A stretch of DNA of 64,000 bases from Periplaneta americana. Its lineage: Eukaryota > Arthropoda > Insecta > Blattodea > Blattidae. Below, one piece after another: positions 45,386 through 56,335 of this stretch (the first letter of the stretch is position 1; every line of letters starts with the position of its first letter). The position numbers and the translations under genes are program-made. The notes under the pieces were generated by a model. The model ran no database searches. It saw only the letters and a program-made list of their open reading frames with translations, and had not been told where the DNA came from. The stretch spans positions 63,226,892 to 63,290,891 of the forward strand of contig NC_091119.1 of the NCBI RefSeq assembly GCF_040183065.1, written 5' to 3'.

Positions 45386-45529
45386 TTATTATATCCTAAC
45401 ATAGGGCGACTATTGTCTCATTCACCGCGAAGCCATTCTCCCAATTTACTTGTTATAATGCTGTTTAATGTATTATTCGTCTTATGTGTAACATTTGTTT
45501 TTTTTTATTTTTGAAAGGCTGATAACACT
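45386..45529. other. No gene recognised
   Basis: AT-rich; nothing recognised. Confidence 0.5.
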
Positions 45530-46067
45530 AGTCTGTGATGAAATTTCTGCCTCCAAAGTTTGAATGTTTTTAGGGTATTTTTAGCATGCTGAAGTCAAAT
45601 TCGAAGCCAGAAAGTTCCTTTTACGTACCATTTTTTTTTTTTTTTTTTTTTTTTTGTTATTCCAATTTTCTTATAATAGATTACGACAATTTATAGCGTT
45701 ATTATTTGAACTATAATACTTCAACAACTGAAGTTTTAGTATGTTAAGATATGAAAACCAAATGTATTCAACATATTTTTAAGATGTTTATATTGAAAAT
45801 CAAGGATAACAGATGTTTCTTAGCAGATAGAGGGTGCAAGCGTATAAGGAAGTAATGGTGAAATAACGTGCAGCCTTGCCATTATTTTTATTTGTGGGAG
45901 ATAGAAATGTCAGCCATATCTTGGTGAGAGACTCAACTCAACTTGTCTAGTTCCTCTCATACTTCAATATTCTGTGTTTCATCTGGAAACGAAACGAAAT
46001 CAGTTTTTGAAGCTTTATTCTGTAGTAGAAAGTTGAGAGTTTTTAGTTCAGTAAGAAAGTATTTACC

Positions 46068-47607
46068 ATGTCGCATCGAGAATGTATAAATAATCCAGAC
46101 CATTTTTGTTATATAACTTATATAAAATGTACACATTGCCTAAGCAGAGGCGTAATTTTACAGATTTTGTGAAAAAGTCATATCTTGCTCATTTTGGAAT
46201 CAAACTTGGAGATCAAAGTAAAGCTTGGGCACCACACAAAGTATGTATAGTCCGACCATCAGATCTGTGCCCCTGTAAGATATGCGAACTGAATCTTAAG
46301 TCCTTTTCAGCCTCGGCAATTCATTTCTCTCCCTGTATTCCTATTTCTCTCTTTTTTATCTCTCTCTCTTTCTCTTCCCCATTACTCACAATTTTGAGCC
46401 TTCTTGCGGGACAGTTTATTTGCACTTGCAGTCCAGTGTTGTCAACTCAACATGAATACTGTAGCACGGAGTGGTGAAAGAAATATTAAGCAAGTAATAG
46501 CATTTTGCATAAGTCAATCAGCGTCATTAGACCTACTTAAATTAAATTATGAATAAGTAATAATTAACCTTACAGTATTATAAGCAATATTCAAGAGATA
46601 TGACACTGTTTGACGGAAGTTTGGCAACATCCCTATTCGGCAAGGTTCGTGGCCTGCTGTTTGACATAGTGGGAGAGAAACAGGTGGGATGGGGTGAGTA
46701 GAAGCGTTAACTTTTCCAAGAATGACGACAGCGCTGAAGGGGCATAGATCCGATGGTCCGACAATAGAGTATGGATTGAAGAACTTCATCATTGGATGAA
46801 CGGCAGAAGACTGTTGCTATCTTTTGGAGTACCTATGGTTTGGAGAGAGCAGTCGAACCATAGTAATGACTGCTACTTCTGTTCGTGTGATGTGAAGGGG
46901 TACGATTCTAAAAATAAAAAGCAAATCGTGTATCCAGTTATTCAGTCAGCCATTTTACCTGTACCCCATGGGCCTGATGTACCATTCACTGTGCGACTAG
47001 AAAATCTTGAATAGTTTTCATCTGAGTCTGATGTAGAGGTGAGGGAAATTGTGACGAGTGACAGTGACTATCTACCATAGTCGGGTGCTGCAGAACGTGG
47101 CTTTAAATAAGGAAAGAGACTGTTTCAAGTACATATGTGAGAAATTTCCACTACTATCTGAAGCAAATTAAAAGAAGATATATTTAATGGTCCTGACAAA
47201 AGAAAACAGATGTCTGATGCAGCATTTAAAAACACTGTGGATGAAAAGGGGAAAGCAGCATGGATATCTTTCTGTGAATTTGTTTTAAAATTTCTTTGTA
47301 ACACAAGGGACCTAATTACCGAAACAATATGGCTAACATGCTTGAACCATACAAGGAACTTGGTTGTAACATGAGTATCAAAATTCATTTTCTGTTTTCT
47401 CACCTAGATTATTTCCCCGAAAATCTAGGATTTTTGAGTGAAGAGCAAGGTGAACGATTTCACAAGGATCTGCAGGAGTTCGAAAGGAGATGCCAGGGAC
47501 GATGGAGCACCAGTATGCATCCTCATTATTGTTGGATGTTAAAGCGTGAAATACTTGAAGACAAAACTAAGAAGAAGTGGTGTAATTTTTTGTGTGATGC
47601 ATTGTGC
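46068..47607 (+). pseudogene. Repetitive zinc-binding protein of unknown function, decayed
   Basis: Plausible start ATG 46068: MSHRECINNPDHFCYI, frameshift, then YTLPKQRRNFTDFVKKSYLA, HFGIKLGDQSKAWAPHKVC; a 513-bp TIR element interrupts (46250-46762); then VWIEELHHWMNGRRLLLSFG, VPMVWREQSNHSNDCYFCSC, DVKGYDSKNKK, YPVIQSAILPVPHGP. After a large deletion come FKYICEKFPLLSEAKLKEDI-like sequence, ELGCNMSIKIHFLFSHLDYF, PENLGFLSEEQGERFHKDLQ and GRWSTSMHPHYCW. From memory this is a high-copy uncharacterised family in insects and cnidarians; paired cysteines (C..C in YFCSC and HKVC) suggest zinc binding. Function unknown; transposon origin is likely but I cannot assign a superfamily. Several stops (for example after ENLE at 47013). 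Confidence 0.6.
46250..46762. mobile_element. TIR element interrupting the repetitive gene
   Basis: Ends GTCCGACCATCAGATCTGTG (46250) and CATAGATCCGATGGTCCGAC (to 46762) are inverted with about 23 of 26 matches, continuing into GCCCCT/AGGGGC. Interior is CT-rich and non-coding (513 bp total). The target duplication is short and uncertain (ATA-rich). Confidence 0.78.
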
Positions 47608-47771
47608 TAATTTATACATGCAATAGTAAAGTAAACAAGACAAAACAAAGCAAAAACGCTCTAGTGACATATATGAACAACCATACACATAATTGCAGCA
47701 AGTTGTGTCTTTTAAATATTGCTTTTGCATTTGAAATAAAAAAGTGAAATGAAGAAGTCTGTGATGAAATT

Positions 47772-48111
47772 CACGTAATTATACAGTACATTTAAAGTGA
47801 TTTTGCAAACAAATGTGACGTGATAGAAGTAAACGGATTGAAAATTCGAATTCAGCACATCGACATTATATACAGTAACACCACATTATTTACTTCAGGC
47901 AACAAACACGAAGTTGAAATTCGCAGGCTAGTGTAATTGATTGTTTATTTTTCCTATATATGTCATGGATGCCCATGTGTTTTTTTTTTTTCTTTTTAGA
48001 TTCTGTGGGTTGCAGAATAGTGTGTGTCTTATTTTTTTGTGTTCTAAAACGTTTGTGTATAAAGTTTTATATTATTTTTTTTGTTGAAGCCGTTTTATAT
48101 TGCTAATTGTA
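47772..48111. other. No gene recognised
   Basis: AT-rich with T tracts; nothing recognised. Confidence 0.5.
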
Positions 48112-48362
48112 ATATCGATGGGTGAGAACCAGACTATTTTAAGTCCAACTTTTTATAAGAAATAAATCTGTGTTTCATTGTGTTCCAGTTCTTGTCTGCA
48201 TATATGAATCGAACAAAACTGTAAATATTCCTCTCCATAAGGTTGCTATGAAGCTTTTTCAATTTTTTTCATGAAGCTTTGAATGTCAGGAGCTTAAAAT
48301 AGCTCTCCTGAAAAGGAGAAGTAAAATGGACTTGGAACAGTCTGGTTCTGGGTCATCGATAT
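48112..48362. mobile_element. Small TIR element (~250 bp)
   Basis: ATATCGATG..(CC)AGAACCAGACT occurs at the left end (48112) and its inverse AGTCTGGTTCTGGGTCATCGATAT at the right end is imperfectly matched; further inward AAGTCCA pairs with TGGACTT. Non-coding MITE-like unit; class unknown. Confidence 0.65.
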
Positions 48363-49037
48363 GTAATTATATTCTTTTTTGTAAGATTGTTTGTTTATTG
48401 GTGTGTTTATTAACCTGTCAGTAAGATAAGTTTGCTGATTTTATATGAGTGAGGGTGGTTTGATATATGGTGTGTTATATACCGTAGTTATGGGTTTTCG
48501 AAATATTGTATATGGACTTAGCTCGTTTTATTTGAGGGTTAAATCAAGAAAGTTAATTGATCTGTATTGTTCTTCGTACGTAAATTTTAAATTAGCGTGT
48601 AAGCTTTTAAACGTATTGGCTTTATATGTTGGTTTTGAATTTCTGCCATGAGCGATCCCTTATAGCAGAAATCTTCCTTCAAAATTTAGAAAATAGTCAC
48701 ATAACGAAATATAACAAAACATAATATCATATTCTAGATATGTATACTACACTTTAATAATATGTAACGAAAATATAAACATTCAGATTCCTGCTTAATG
48801 TTAACTAAATAAAAATAGACAAGCAATAAGAAAATAAGACTTTAATACAAAAAGAAAAAGAATAGGAAAATTCATTGCAAATGCTACATGGGATGTTAAG
48901 GATAGAGGATGGCTTTAATATGACTGAAAACCATTGAATTAAAAAAAATACTTTGCTACAAAATACTGTACTTTGTGATATGTGAGAAATATATATTATA
49001 TAAAAAAGAATGCGGATTTATGCTATAACAAAATTTT
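48363..49037. other. No gene recognised
   Basis: A 68-codon frame (48445-48651) resembles nothing known. AT-rich otherwise. Confidence 0.5.
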
Positions 49038-49402
49038 TAAAGCTCTGGTGCACAAGGTTTTCAAGGAGCAAGGATGGTTAAAATGTGGTCGTGGAAAACC
49101 AGTAAAGTTTTAAAAAGAAAAATGCGTGCTTTAAAATAATCTTTGACATTTGAAAAATCCACCACACAAAATTTAATGCACATTTATTGCTCTTTTAGCT
49201 GTCATTTTTTAAATTCTGTTGTACAGGGATATCAAGGGTAAAGGATGGTTAAAATGTGGTGGAAAATCAGTCAATTTTTAAAAAGAAAAATGCTTCTTTT
49301 AAAATAATCTTTGAAATTTGGAAATTTCATCACACAAAATTTAATGCACATTTTTCCCCTTTTAGCTGTCATTTTTAAAGCTCTGGTGCACAGAGTTTTT
49401 AA
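49038..49402 (+). repeat. Tandem repeat, ~170-bp unit, 2.1 copies
   Basis: Unit 1 (49038-49211) and unit 2 (49212-49380) share AAGGATGGTTAAAATGTGGT, AAAAAGAAAAATGC, TTTAAAATAATCTTTGA, CACACAAAATTTAATGCACA and TTTTAGCTGTCATTTTT; a third copy starts AAAGCTCTGGTGCACAGAG at 49377. Non-coding. Confidence 0.88.
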
Positions 49403-49654
49403 ATTACACTAAACTTTGATTGTAATTTCTGGTAACTTAAATTTTTTGCTTGCTTTATTCTCACACAAAAGTGTTAATATCTTTATATCTTAGGAACTAT
49501 TAATACTACATGCATGATATTTGAAACACACGTTCTTAGGCTATTAGGAAACTTTTCTGTGTAACAGAGATTTGTTATTTTGTTGCTTTGAGAAATATCT
49601 TCTCATGTTTCTATAAAAAGTATCTCTAAAATTTATTCTTAAAATGTACTCTTT
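49403..49654. other. No gene recognised
   Basis: AT-rich; nothing recognised. Confidence 0.5.
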
Positions 49655-50815
49655 ATGATATAATATAATGTTGTTTTATTAATTCAGTCTAATTGACATA
49701 TCACAAATATAAAAAGTCAATGACACTTACCTATGTAAGTGATCATTGTGTACTATACAAATATATAACATTAAAATTAAGCAAACGTTTTCGCCCTTCC
49801 AGCATTATCAGGCTATTTTTTTACATACAATATCTTGTACATTTTGTCTCATATTGTGGAGCGGATGATTAATCACAACCTTTAGTAATGAAAATAATAA
49901 CTATTTAAAATTGACTTATGGTAATTAACATTCTACAATTAATGTACAGGTATGAAAATAGTACATAAAATTGTGGCTGCACTGCTGTGTTGTGTTTAAA
50001 TTATAACATCATAAAACTGTGAACATGATAAAAACATTTCATTCCTCTTTAAACTTCATAATTTCATTAATTGGATGTTTTGCTGTTAGTCTTGTCTCAA
50101 TGGTTCATTACTTGTTATGGTGAAATCAATCTGAAATATATTAGTTATTATGTAGAGAATCCTATATGACGCAATGTTGAAATTTATTAAATTATTGTCG
50201 AAAATACTCACATTTAAGAACGTGTGCACTGCACTGGTTATCTATGTTGACATTTACATTAAGAAGAAATGATACTGGGTTTTATCTGTAATGAAATTTA
50301 ATATCAGAATTGAATATAATAATTGCATGAATGTACTTACGATGAAATGCGGTTGACTTAGTTACGATGATCTTGCCGACTGATGTGACGCGATGTGAAA
50401 TTATGAAGTTTAAAGAGGAATGAAATGTTTTTATCATGTTCACAGTTTTATGATGCTATAATTTAAACACAACACAGCAGTGCAGCCACAATTTTATGTA
50501 TTAAATTTTCATACCTGTACATTAATTTTAGATTGCTAATTACCATAAGTCAATTTAAATAGTTATTATTTTCATTATTAAAGGTTATGATTAATCATTC
50601 GCTCCACAATATGAGACAAAATGTACAAGATATTGTATGTAAAAAAATAGCCTGATGATGCACGAAGGGCGAAAACGTTTGCTTAATTTTAATGTTTTAT
50701 ATTTGTATAGTACACAATGATCACTTACATGGGTAAGTGTCATTGACTTCTTATATTTGTGATATGTCAATTAGACCGAATTAATAAAACAACATTATAT
50801 TATATCATATTATAT
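49655..50815. mobile_element. Long foldback (arms ~410 bp), Penelope-type candidate
   Basis: Arms about 49655-50070 and 50395-50815 are inverted copies with high similarity by eye, around a ~325-bp non-coding centre. On the plus strand of the right arm, CTGATGA at 50652-50658 is followed by TGCACGAAGGGC and GAAA at 50671-50674, the hammerhead-like order also seen at 8867 and 7129; the left arm has the mirror image near 49798-49822. No GIY-YIG or RT is left. Outer sequence TTGTTTTATTAATTCAG and CTGAATT-like inverse mark the limits. Confidence 0.75.
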
Positions 50816-51579
50816 TGACTATCTGAATATTTCAAAATGCTTTCTAAGATAATGTACTCTTTAGTTTAACATTTTGAAAACGATTATCAAAGTTATGCCA
50901 TAACTATGTTAAAGAATGTGGTTTTAGGAGTAAAATGACAAAGAAGTTTTGAATTTATCTTAAAAATGGCTGATTTATATTCGCTGTGGTGAACTATAGT
51001 GTCCCTTCCCCCCCCCAGATTTCTGCCCCCCCCCTCTTATTTTAGCAATCTCAAATTTTAGTTGTTGCAGCAACAGGAAGACTATAGGAAAAATGACCAT
51101 CAAATAGGAAGAAATTTAAATTATACAACCACCACCCCTTAAGAATAAGATTTACATGTATTGGAAATAGTCTATGCAGGCCACTGACAGTTTGTGCATA
51201 TGTGTGTATGGGTGGAGGTGGATGTGTATCGGTTTATGTGGACCTCATAAAGAAATTCCGTTGCATAAGTGAATTAAACTATTAAATATGTAAGCCAGTA
51301 TAATTGATTCTGTGAGAATATCAATTCTGTTCCTTAAGGAGACGGAGATGAGAGTCACTACTGAAAAGTGGAAATTAAAAAAATATATTATTAAATACAC
51401 AGTTGGTGGGTAGCTGTGTGAACTTTCTCGGAAATCACAGCACACATAAACTTTAAGATGAGTATAGGAAAATGTATTGTTTTAATAAAACCTATAATTA
51501 AAAAAAAATTTTATAATTTTTTTGGAAAATTGAAAAGGGTGAACTCTCTGATTATGGCTCCTAAGTTGTTTCATTGTAT
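50816..51579. other. No gene; poly-C tracts
   Basis: C runs at 51008-51016 and 51028-51036 in otherwise AT-rich sequence; no genes recognised. Confidence 0.5.
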
Positions 51580-51668
51580 AGTAGCGGTAGCAGTAGCAGC
51601 AGCAACAGTAGCAGTAGTGGCACCAGTAGCACTAATGGTAGTAGTAGTAGTAGTATTAGTAGTAGTCT
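51580..51668 (+). repeat. GTA/GCA trinucleotide repeat
   Basis: Imperfect run of AGTAGC/AGTAGT units. The open frame across it (51458-51841) encodes only low-complexity V/A and is not a gene. Confidence 0.85.
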
Positions 51669-52378
51669 TCCTTTGTCTTCCCTCTATCCTATTTCTGATA
51701 ACTATGCAATACTTGTCTACATTACTTTTGTTTAGAAACACTCTCGGCTACAATCTAACTAATCCTCCTCTGCTATCATTGCTGCCTTTCATTTCTATTA
51801 TCCCTAATTTTCTGTTTATCTTCAAATATTTTTATCTCTGACTAATATTTACTAATGATCTATATTCCACTCTTTCATCTACAATGCAATATTATATTAT
51901 TTACCCTATTTTTTCACTGATCTTTTCTCAGAATTTTACTCTTGCATTCAGCCAATGTTCCAATATTCGAATGTTTGCAGTACTTCCTTACTATTACTTC
52001 TTCAATTCACTCACCACTTTTCTCTTTCATTGGTACAGCTTTTATGGCTCACTCTGTCTATTTGCATTCATTTTCAATTCCACTCTAATGTACTTCCCAG
52101 ATTCTTCCTTTCTGTAGTACCGTACATAAAACACTCGATATTCTTTACTTACAATTTCTAATTTACTTTAACTCTCTTTACTACTTTCCTTTTTACTGGT
52201 TTATTCTATTCGTATTCCCCTTAAGATTTAACACAACTAATTATTCCTCAATTTTTCCTCAGTTCCACTTTAGTTACCTTTAACGATCGAATTTTCACAT
52301 TCTTTGTTTAGATAAGGTCGCTCAAATTACACAACTGAAATTTACATTAGAGAAAAGGATTTTCATGGAAGACTTCTG
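51669..52378. other. No gene recognised
   Basis: Pyrimidine-rich AT sequence; overlapping hydrophobic frames (51884-52161) are incidental. Confidence 0.45.
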
Positions 52379-52603
52379 TCAAAAAGAGGGATTTTGGAAA
52401 GGTGCATGGTATCGTCTCTCTTCTGCTAACAACACTATATCATCAGAAAATCTTATGCACTTTATTCTTCTTCTTCCTACTATAACCCCTCCCATGTTCT
52501 GAAAACTGTTCATCATAATTAAAGAAAATTTCCTAATGTTACCGTTCCACAGAGCAACAGATAAATAAATACCTTCGAAATTCATGATACCAAGGCAAAA
52601 CAC
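52379..52603 (-). pseudogene. LINE-E reverse transcriptase fragment
   Basis: Minus frame contains NMGGVIVGRRRIKCIRFSDD then IVLLAEE: the [FY]xDD catalytic motif (IRF(A/S)DD) of a non-LTR reverse transcriptase with the typical upstream G...I.....RFADD context. Only about 40 residues are recognisable, so it is a small remnant of a further LINE family. Confidence 0.7.
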
Positions 52604-52724
52604 AGTTTAGGCTTTTTTCCAAGTTCGCACTATCTGTATTTAGAACCAACTAAAATTAGTTGTACAATTCTGTCTCATTCTATAAGAAAAGGTCTTTCAA
52701 AATAAAAGTTAAGTAACTATATTT

Positions 52725-53186
52725 GAAGGGTCAGTGGCGTATACTGGTTAAAGGGTTTGGGCTACCGCTGACCCTATTATTACACAAAATATATCTAACA
52801 ATTACTTTAATTTTAATTACTATGGTAAAACTAATAATAAAAAATTATTACATTATGTTATATTATAAACTTTTTCTTTTGTAATTTCCTTGGGCTACCG
52901 CCGGTAGCCCCGGTAGCCCGCAAAATACGTCCCTGCGAAGGGTACACGGGAATAACGATCAAGGTCCATTTTAGAAAGTTTCGAGAAAAACGAATTTTAA
53001 AGTTTAAGCACTTAATACTTTGTTATGTGTGTATTTAATAGAAATTGACGTAGTGGAATGTCAAGAACGATTATTTCTTATTACTAGCTAGACCACATGA
53101 TAGTACTTCCTTTCCACTATAAGATAGCATTATTAACTCAATTTCGATTTTTGGTGGACCTTGATCGTTTTTCCCGTGTACCCTTC
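52725..53186. mobile_element. TIR element split by a hAT MITE
   Basis: Ends GAAGGGTACACGGGAA / TTCCCGTGTACCCTTC continue inward through ACGATCAAGGTCCA (31 of 32 matches), flanked by ATTT (52721-52724, 53187-53190). The left end is interrupted after GAAGGGT by the element at 52732-52935. Without that insertion it is about 250 bp. Non-coding; superfamily unknown. Confidence 0.85.
52732..52935. mobile_element. hAT-like MITE-2 nested in the TIR element
   Basis: Ends CAGTGGCGTATACTGG (start) and, reversed, CAGGGACGTATTTTGCGG (end), flanked by TGAAGGGT / CGAAGGGT (52724-52731, 52936-52943; 7 of 8). The start CAGTGGCGT is shared with the hAT at 32074. GGGCTACCG repeats occur near both ends. 204 bp, non-coding. 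Confidence 0.82.
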
Positions 53187-53190
53187 ATTT

Positions 53191-54480
53191 AGGTATAGTA
53201 AAACCGCCAAAGCATATAGTTAATACAATTCATTTTTACAAATTAAATTAATTACGAAGAATAAAGAAAAAAAAATCTATCAACTTTCCCATTACTTTCA
53301 TAATTAGTTTCAGAAAACGTACAAACTATTTATTCAACATGAGGACTGTAGTATTTTAAAATTTACGCAATATCATGCAATATAGTTATAGTTAATATGC
53401 AATAGTTAAAAAATTATCCATCCATGGAGCACCACAGAACTCACTGGAGAGGCGTTACAAGAACATGATATAGTTAAAAATAAATTATTTACATAATTAT
53501 GAGAAGAAAATAGCGTCCAGAGATTTCCTTGAATGTTATTTGGATTGCAATTCATTTAAAGTAACTTAAGTTGATAAATGTCTCTGTGATGATTTTTTTT
53601 TTCTGGAGATGAGAATTAAAGGAAACAATTAAAGCACGATTAATATTTACAAATGTAATTTCGGACTACCACAGTTACCGGAAAGGCAGCTGAAACGTGT
53701 ATTCTTTTGAGGGACATTAATAAAAAATAAATTATTTGGGTTTTTATAATCTAAATTGTTACTGTATTAATATTTTAAGTATTAACATTGTATGTTACAT
53801 AACGTTACCCATACCAAATTTATATTGTACAGACAAAATATTGATTTTTATTGTAATTGGCATTTCATTATACTTCTAAAACTTACTGAATAAGTAAAAT
53901 AACATACTAGATGGCTTGGGCAGATGATAAGCGGCTGATATAATCGGCATTGACATAACATTAGAACAGCTGAATATATTCTTGTCTGCTGTCCAGAAAC
54001 ACAGTTCCCTATTAGCATCCATCAGACCAACATGAGTGCACATCTGTGTATGATTTTGAAAAGACCAATTTAATTAAGACGAAGTCTAGAAAAATTAAAT
54101 CTACAGCTACAGTGGTAATCGTAATCACACCTTAAATACAAGAAGATAAAATAGTTTTATAACATCATAAAATTAGTATAATGTTTCAATGTTGTTAAAT
54201 CATAATTTCATTTTCCAGGTAACATTAAATACTTTGGCATATTACAGTGTTATAGAAGTTCTCCGCTGTCTGAATTACTGTTGTTAACATCGCATATTGC
54301 TAACCGAGAATTAACAGCATTCTGCTATTGCCTTCTCGTGATGTAGTTCTGTACCTAGAATTACCCTCAGTTCAACATGCTTCTGTTCATTAATATTTGT
54401 AATTTTCATTTCGCTACACTTTAAATTACTGTACTTTCTTGATAATTAATCTCTTAGTATATTAAATACGTATCTTTATG
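53191..54480. other. No gene recognised
   Basis: AT-rich; nothing recognised. Confidence 0.5.
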
Positions 54481-54484
54481 GCGA

Positions 54485-54488
54485 TAAC

Positions 54489-54540
<52 letters not shown>
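54485..54540 (+). repeat. AAT microsatellite
   Basis: About 17 AAT units. Confidence 0.95.
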
Positions 54541-55247
54541 TAATAATAAATTAACGGTAACAAATAATTAATCATAGCAATTTTATGAAGACAAGTTCAA
54601 TCCTTCTGTTCATGGCAGCGAATTTATCAGTAACATCGTCGTGAAAAGGCTGATTTTTTTTATAATTATGTGCACAATTTGCTTCTCCATGGAAATATTT
54701 GCGAGTGACGAGAGCCTTTGTTGTGACATGGAATTAAGCAACTACACTAGTTTTTAGTGCGATTCTTGGAAGAAAAACTTCTTTCCGTGGACAAACTTGT
54801 TAATAAACGGCCCTAAATCTTTAAAGCACACTCATTTTATGAACAAATATTATTCTTAATTTAAAATAGACCTAATAACTAATGTAATAAGAACAGTAGA
54901 GAAAATAATTTATAATGCACACAATGGGATCTTTATGCGTACTCGCTCACGAAATCGCGGCAAATTTAACTTTGCGTATAGGTTACAGTAGTACCTACAA
55001 CGCAAACACCATAACCAAGTTTTCAATTCCTCTTACATTATATTTTCACTTTTCTCAAGACTCGTGTTTGCTTCTTTAGCAAAACGGTTAAAAAAGTTAT
55101 AAACATATTCATTTAATATATCTTTTCTATGGGCGAAATTAATTTTAACACTTTTAAATTTCTGTAATTTTCACTGTTAGAGATGGATACCTTGTTTAGT
55201 CTCTCTGTCGTTGATTGACGGAACGTTATGAATTCGTCTCCTCTACT
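54541..55247. other. No gene recognised
   Basis: AT-rich; nothing recognised. Confidence 0.5.
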
Positions 55248-55298
55248 ATGGCATGTTACGGGGATACCTTTACCTTTACCTTTACCTTTACCTTTTAC
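55248..55298 (+). mobile_element. SINE-3, 3' end only
   Basis: GGCATGTTACGGGGATACC followed by TTTACC repeats, identical to the 3' end of the SINE at 57000-57273 (ATGGCATGTTACGGGGATAC plus CTTTAC repeats). A severely truncated insertion. Confidence 0.85.
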
Positions 55299-55349
55299 TA
55301 TTTCACGTCTGACCCAAGCCGTGAAACTCTTGTTGCGGGGCGAGGAGAT

Positions 55350-55786
55350 CCGTGCATTTTTTTTTTTTTAAAGCAAGACGTAAAGCGCTGCAGCAAGACC
55401 GTTCTTTTATTACATTTGCTTCACCAGCGCTGTAGCAAGCGTGCAGCAAATCAAAACTTCTCTTTACGAGTTTGCTGCACGATCCATCATGGCCGAATGT
55501 GTGTTTTGGTCTTTTGCAACGTTTATTATTGTCAAAATCGTCTAGTAATAATAATCCAATGTCATTATCATAGAAGTCGAAATTATTTAACATGTTTGGT
55601 TCTTTCAGGGTTAAATTTATTACGGCAGAAATCAACGAGTTAGATACTATCTAACTCGTTGGCAGAAATAGAAGCCAATATTAATTGTCCACCATTTTGC
55701 AGTCATTTGACCTACTTACGTTTTTTTTTTTCGACCCTCATTTTGCTGCAGCAAAGGCATGAAGCGCTTTAAAAAAAAACGCACGG
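55350..55786. mobile_element. TIR element rich in TTGCTGCAGC motifs
   Basis: Ends CCGTGCATTTTTTTTTT(TT)AAAGC and, reversed, CCGTGCGTTTTTTTTTAAAGC, flanked by GAT (55347-55349, 55787-55789). Inside are repeated CTGCAGCA/TTGCTGC motifs (55389, 55446, 55477, 55745), a GTGCAGCAAA/TTTGCTGCAC hairpin and a perfect palindrome AACGAGTTAGATA-C-TATCTAACTCGTT at 55636-55662. A short 3-bp duplication would fit PIF/Harbinger loosely. The minus frame 55303-55635 is not a recognisable protein. Confidence 0.7.
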
Positions 55787-56094
55787 GATGTAGGCTTGTT
55801 GCTATGGTAACCATAGCTGAGTGAAACACTCAGGAGAAAAATTGAACTCCACCGGCACAGAAGGTATCGGAGTCTTGTTGCTACGGTAAACATAGCAAGC
55901 GAGATAGAAAGTCACAATGCAAGAAGTGGAGTCGTCGGCGCTATGTTCTTCTTCAGCGCGGCGCGATTTTTGAACTTACATAAACATAAATATCATAAAA
56001 TTAGTCGCGTTGTAATGTATAGTAAAAGTAAAGTGAATTTTTCAATTTTAAACGTGTAAAAAAATTCTATTGTGTGACGTAATAACGAAAATTC

Positions 56095-56335
56095 AGCCAC
56101 CGGCGTGGCTCAGTCGGTTAAGGCGCTTGCCTGCTGGTCTGAAGTTGCGCTCGGGTGCGGGTTCGATCCCCGCTTGGGCCGATTACCTGGTTGGGTTTAT
56201 TCCGAGGTTTTCCCCAACGGTAAGGCGAATTCTACGTAACCTATGGCGAATCCTCGGCCTCATCTCGCTATCACCAATCTCATCGACGCTAAATAATGTA
56301 GTAGTTAATACAGCGTCGTTAAATAACCAACTAAA
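56095..56335 (+). mobile_element. SINE-2 (tRNA-derived)
   Basis: Starts AGCCACCGGCGTGGCTCAGT, box A-like TGGCTCAGTCGGTTAAGG, box B GGTTCGATCCC, body ATTACCTGGTTGGGTTTAT and CCTCGGCCTCATCTCGCTAT, ending GCGTCGTTAAATAACCAACT then A-rich. Plus-strand sister of 22305-22557. Confidence 0.93.

Larger units (their letters stand above)
45530..47771 (+). other. Segment bounded by 16-bp direct repeats around a repetitive-family gene
   Basis: AGTCTGTGATGAAATT occurs exactly at 45530-45545 and 47756-47771, bracketing the relic coding region 46068-47607. The right copy follows an A-rich stretch with AAATAAAAAAG. A T-tract of about 30 lies at 45631-45655. The bracketed unit could be a retroposed transcript with target duplication, or the repeats may be coincidental. 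Confidence 0.45.

Noticed and set aside
48117-48362. Possible palindromic replication or terminator structure
   Set aside because: Better explained as a small TIR element; this is eukaryotic repeat DNA.
51458-51841. 127-residue hydrophobic frame with V-rich middle
   Set aside because: Produced by a GTA/GCA trinucleotide repeat; no gene features.
56097-56170. tRNA-like sequence with box A and box B
   Set aside because: It is the head of SINE-2: it continues into a shared 150-bp body with a sister copy at 22305-22557. Same for 60602-60675 and 4580-4652 (SINE-1) and 57010-57035 (SINE-3).
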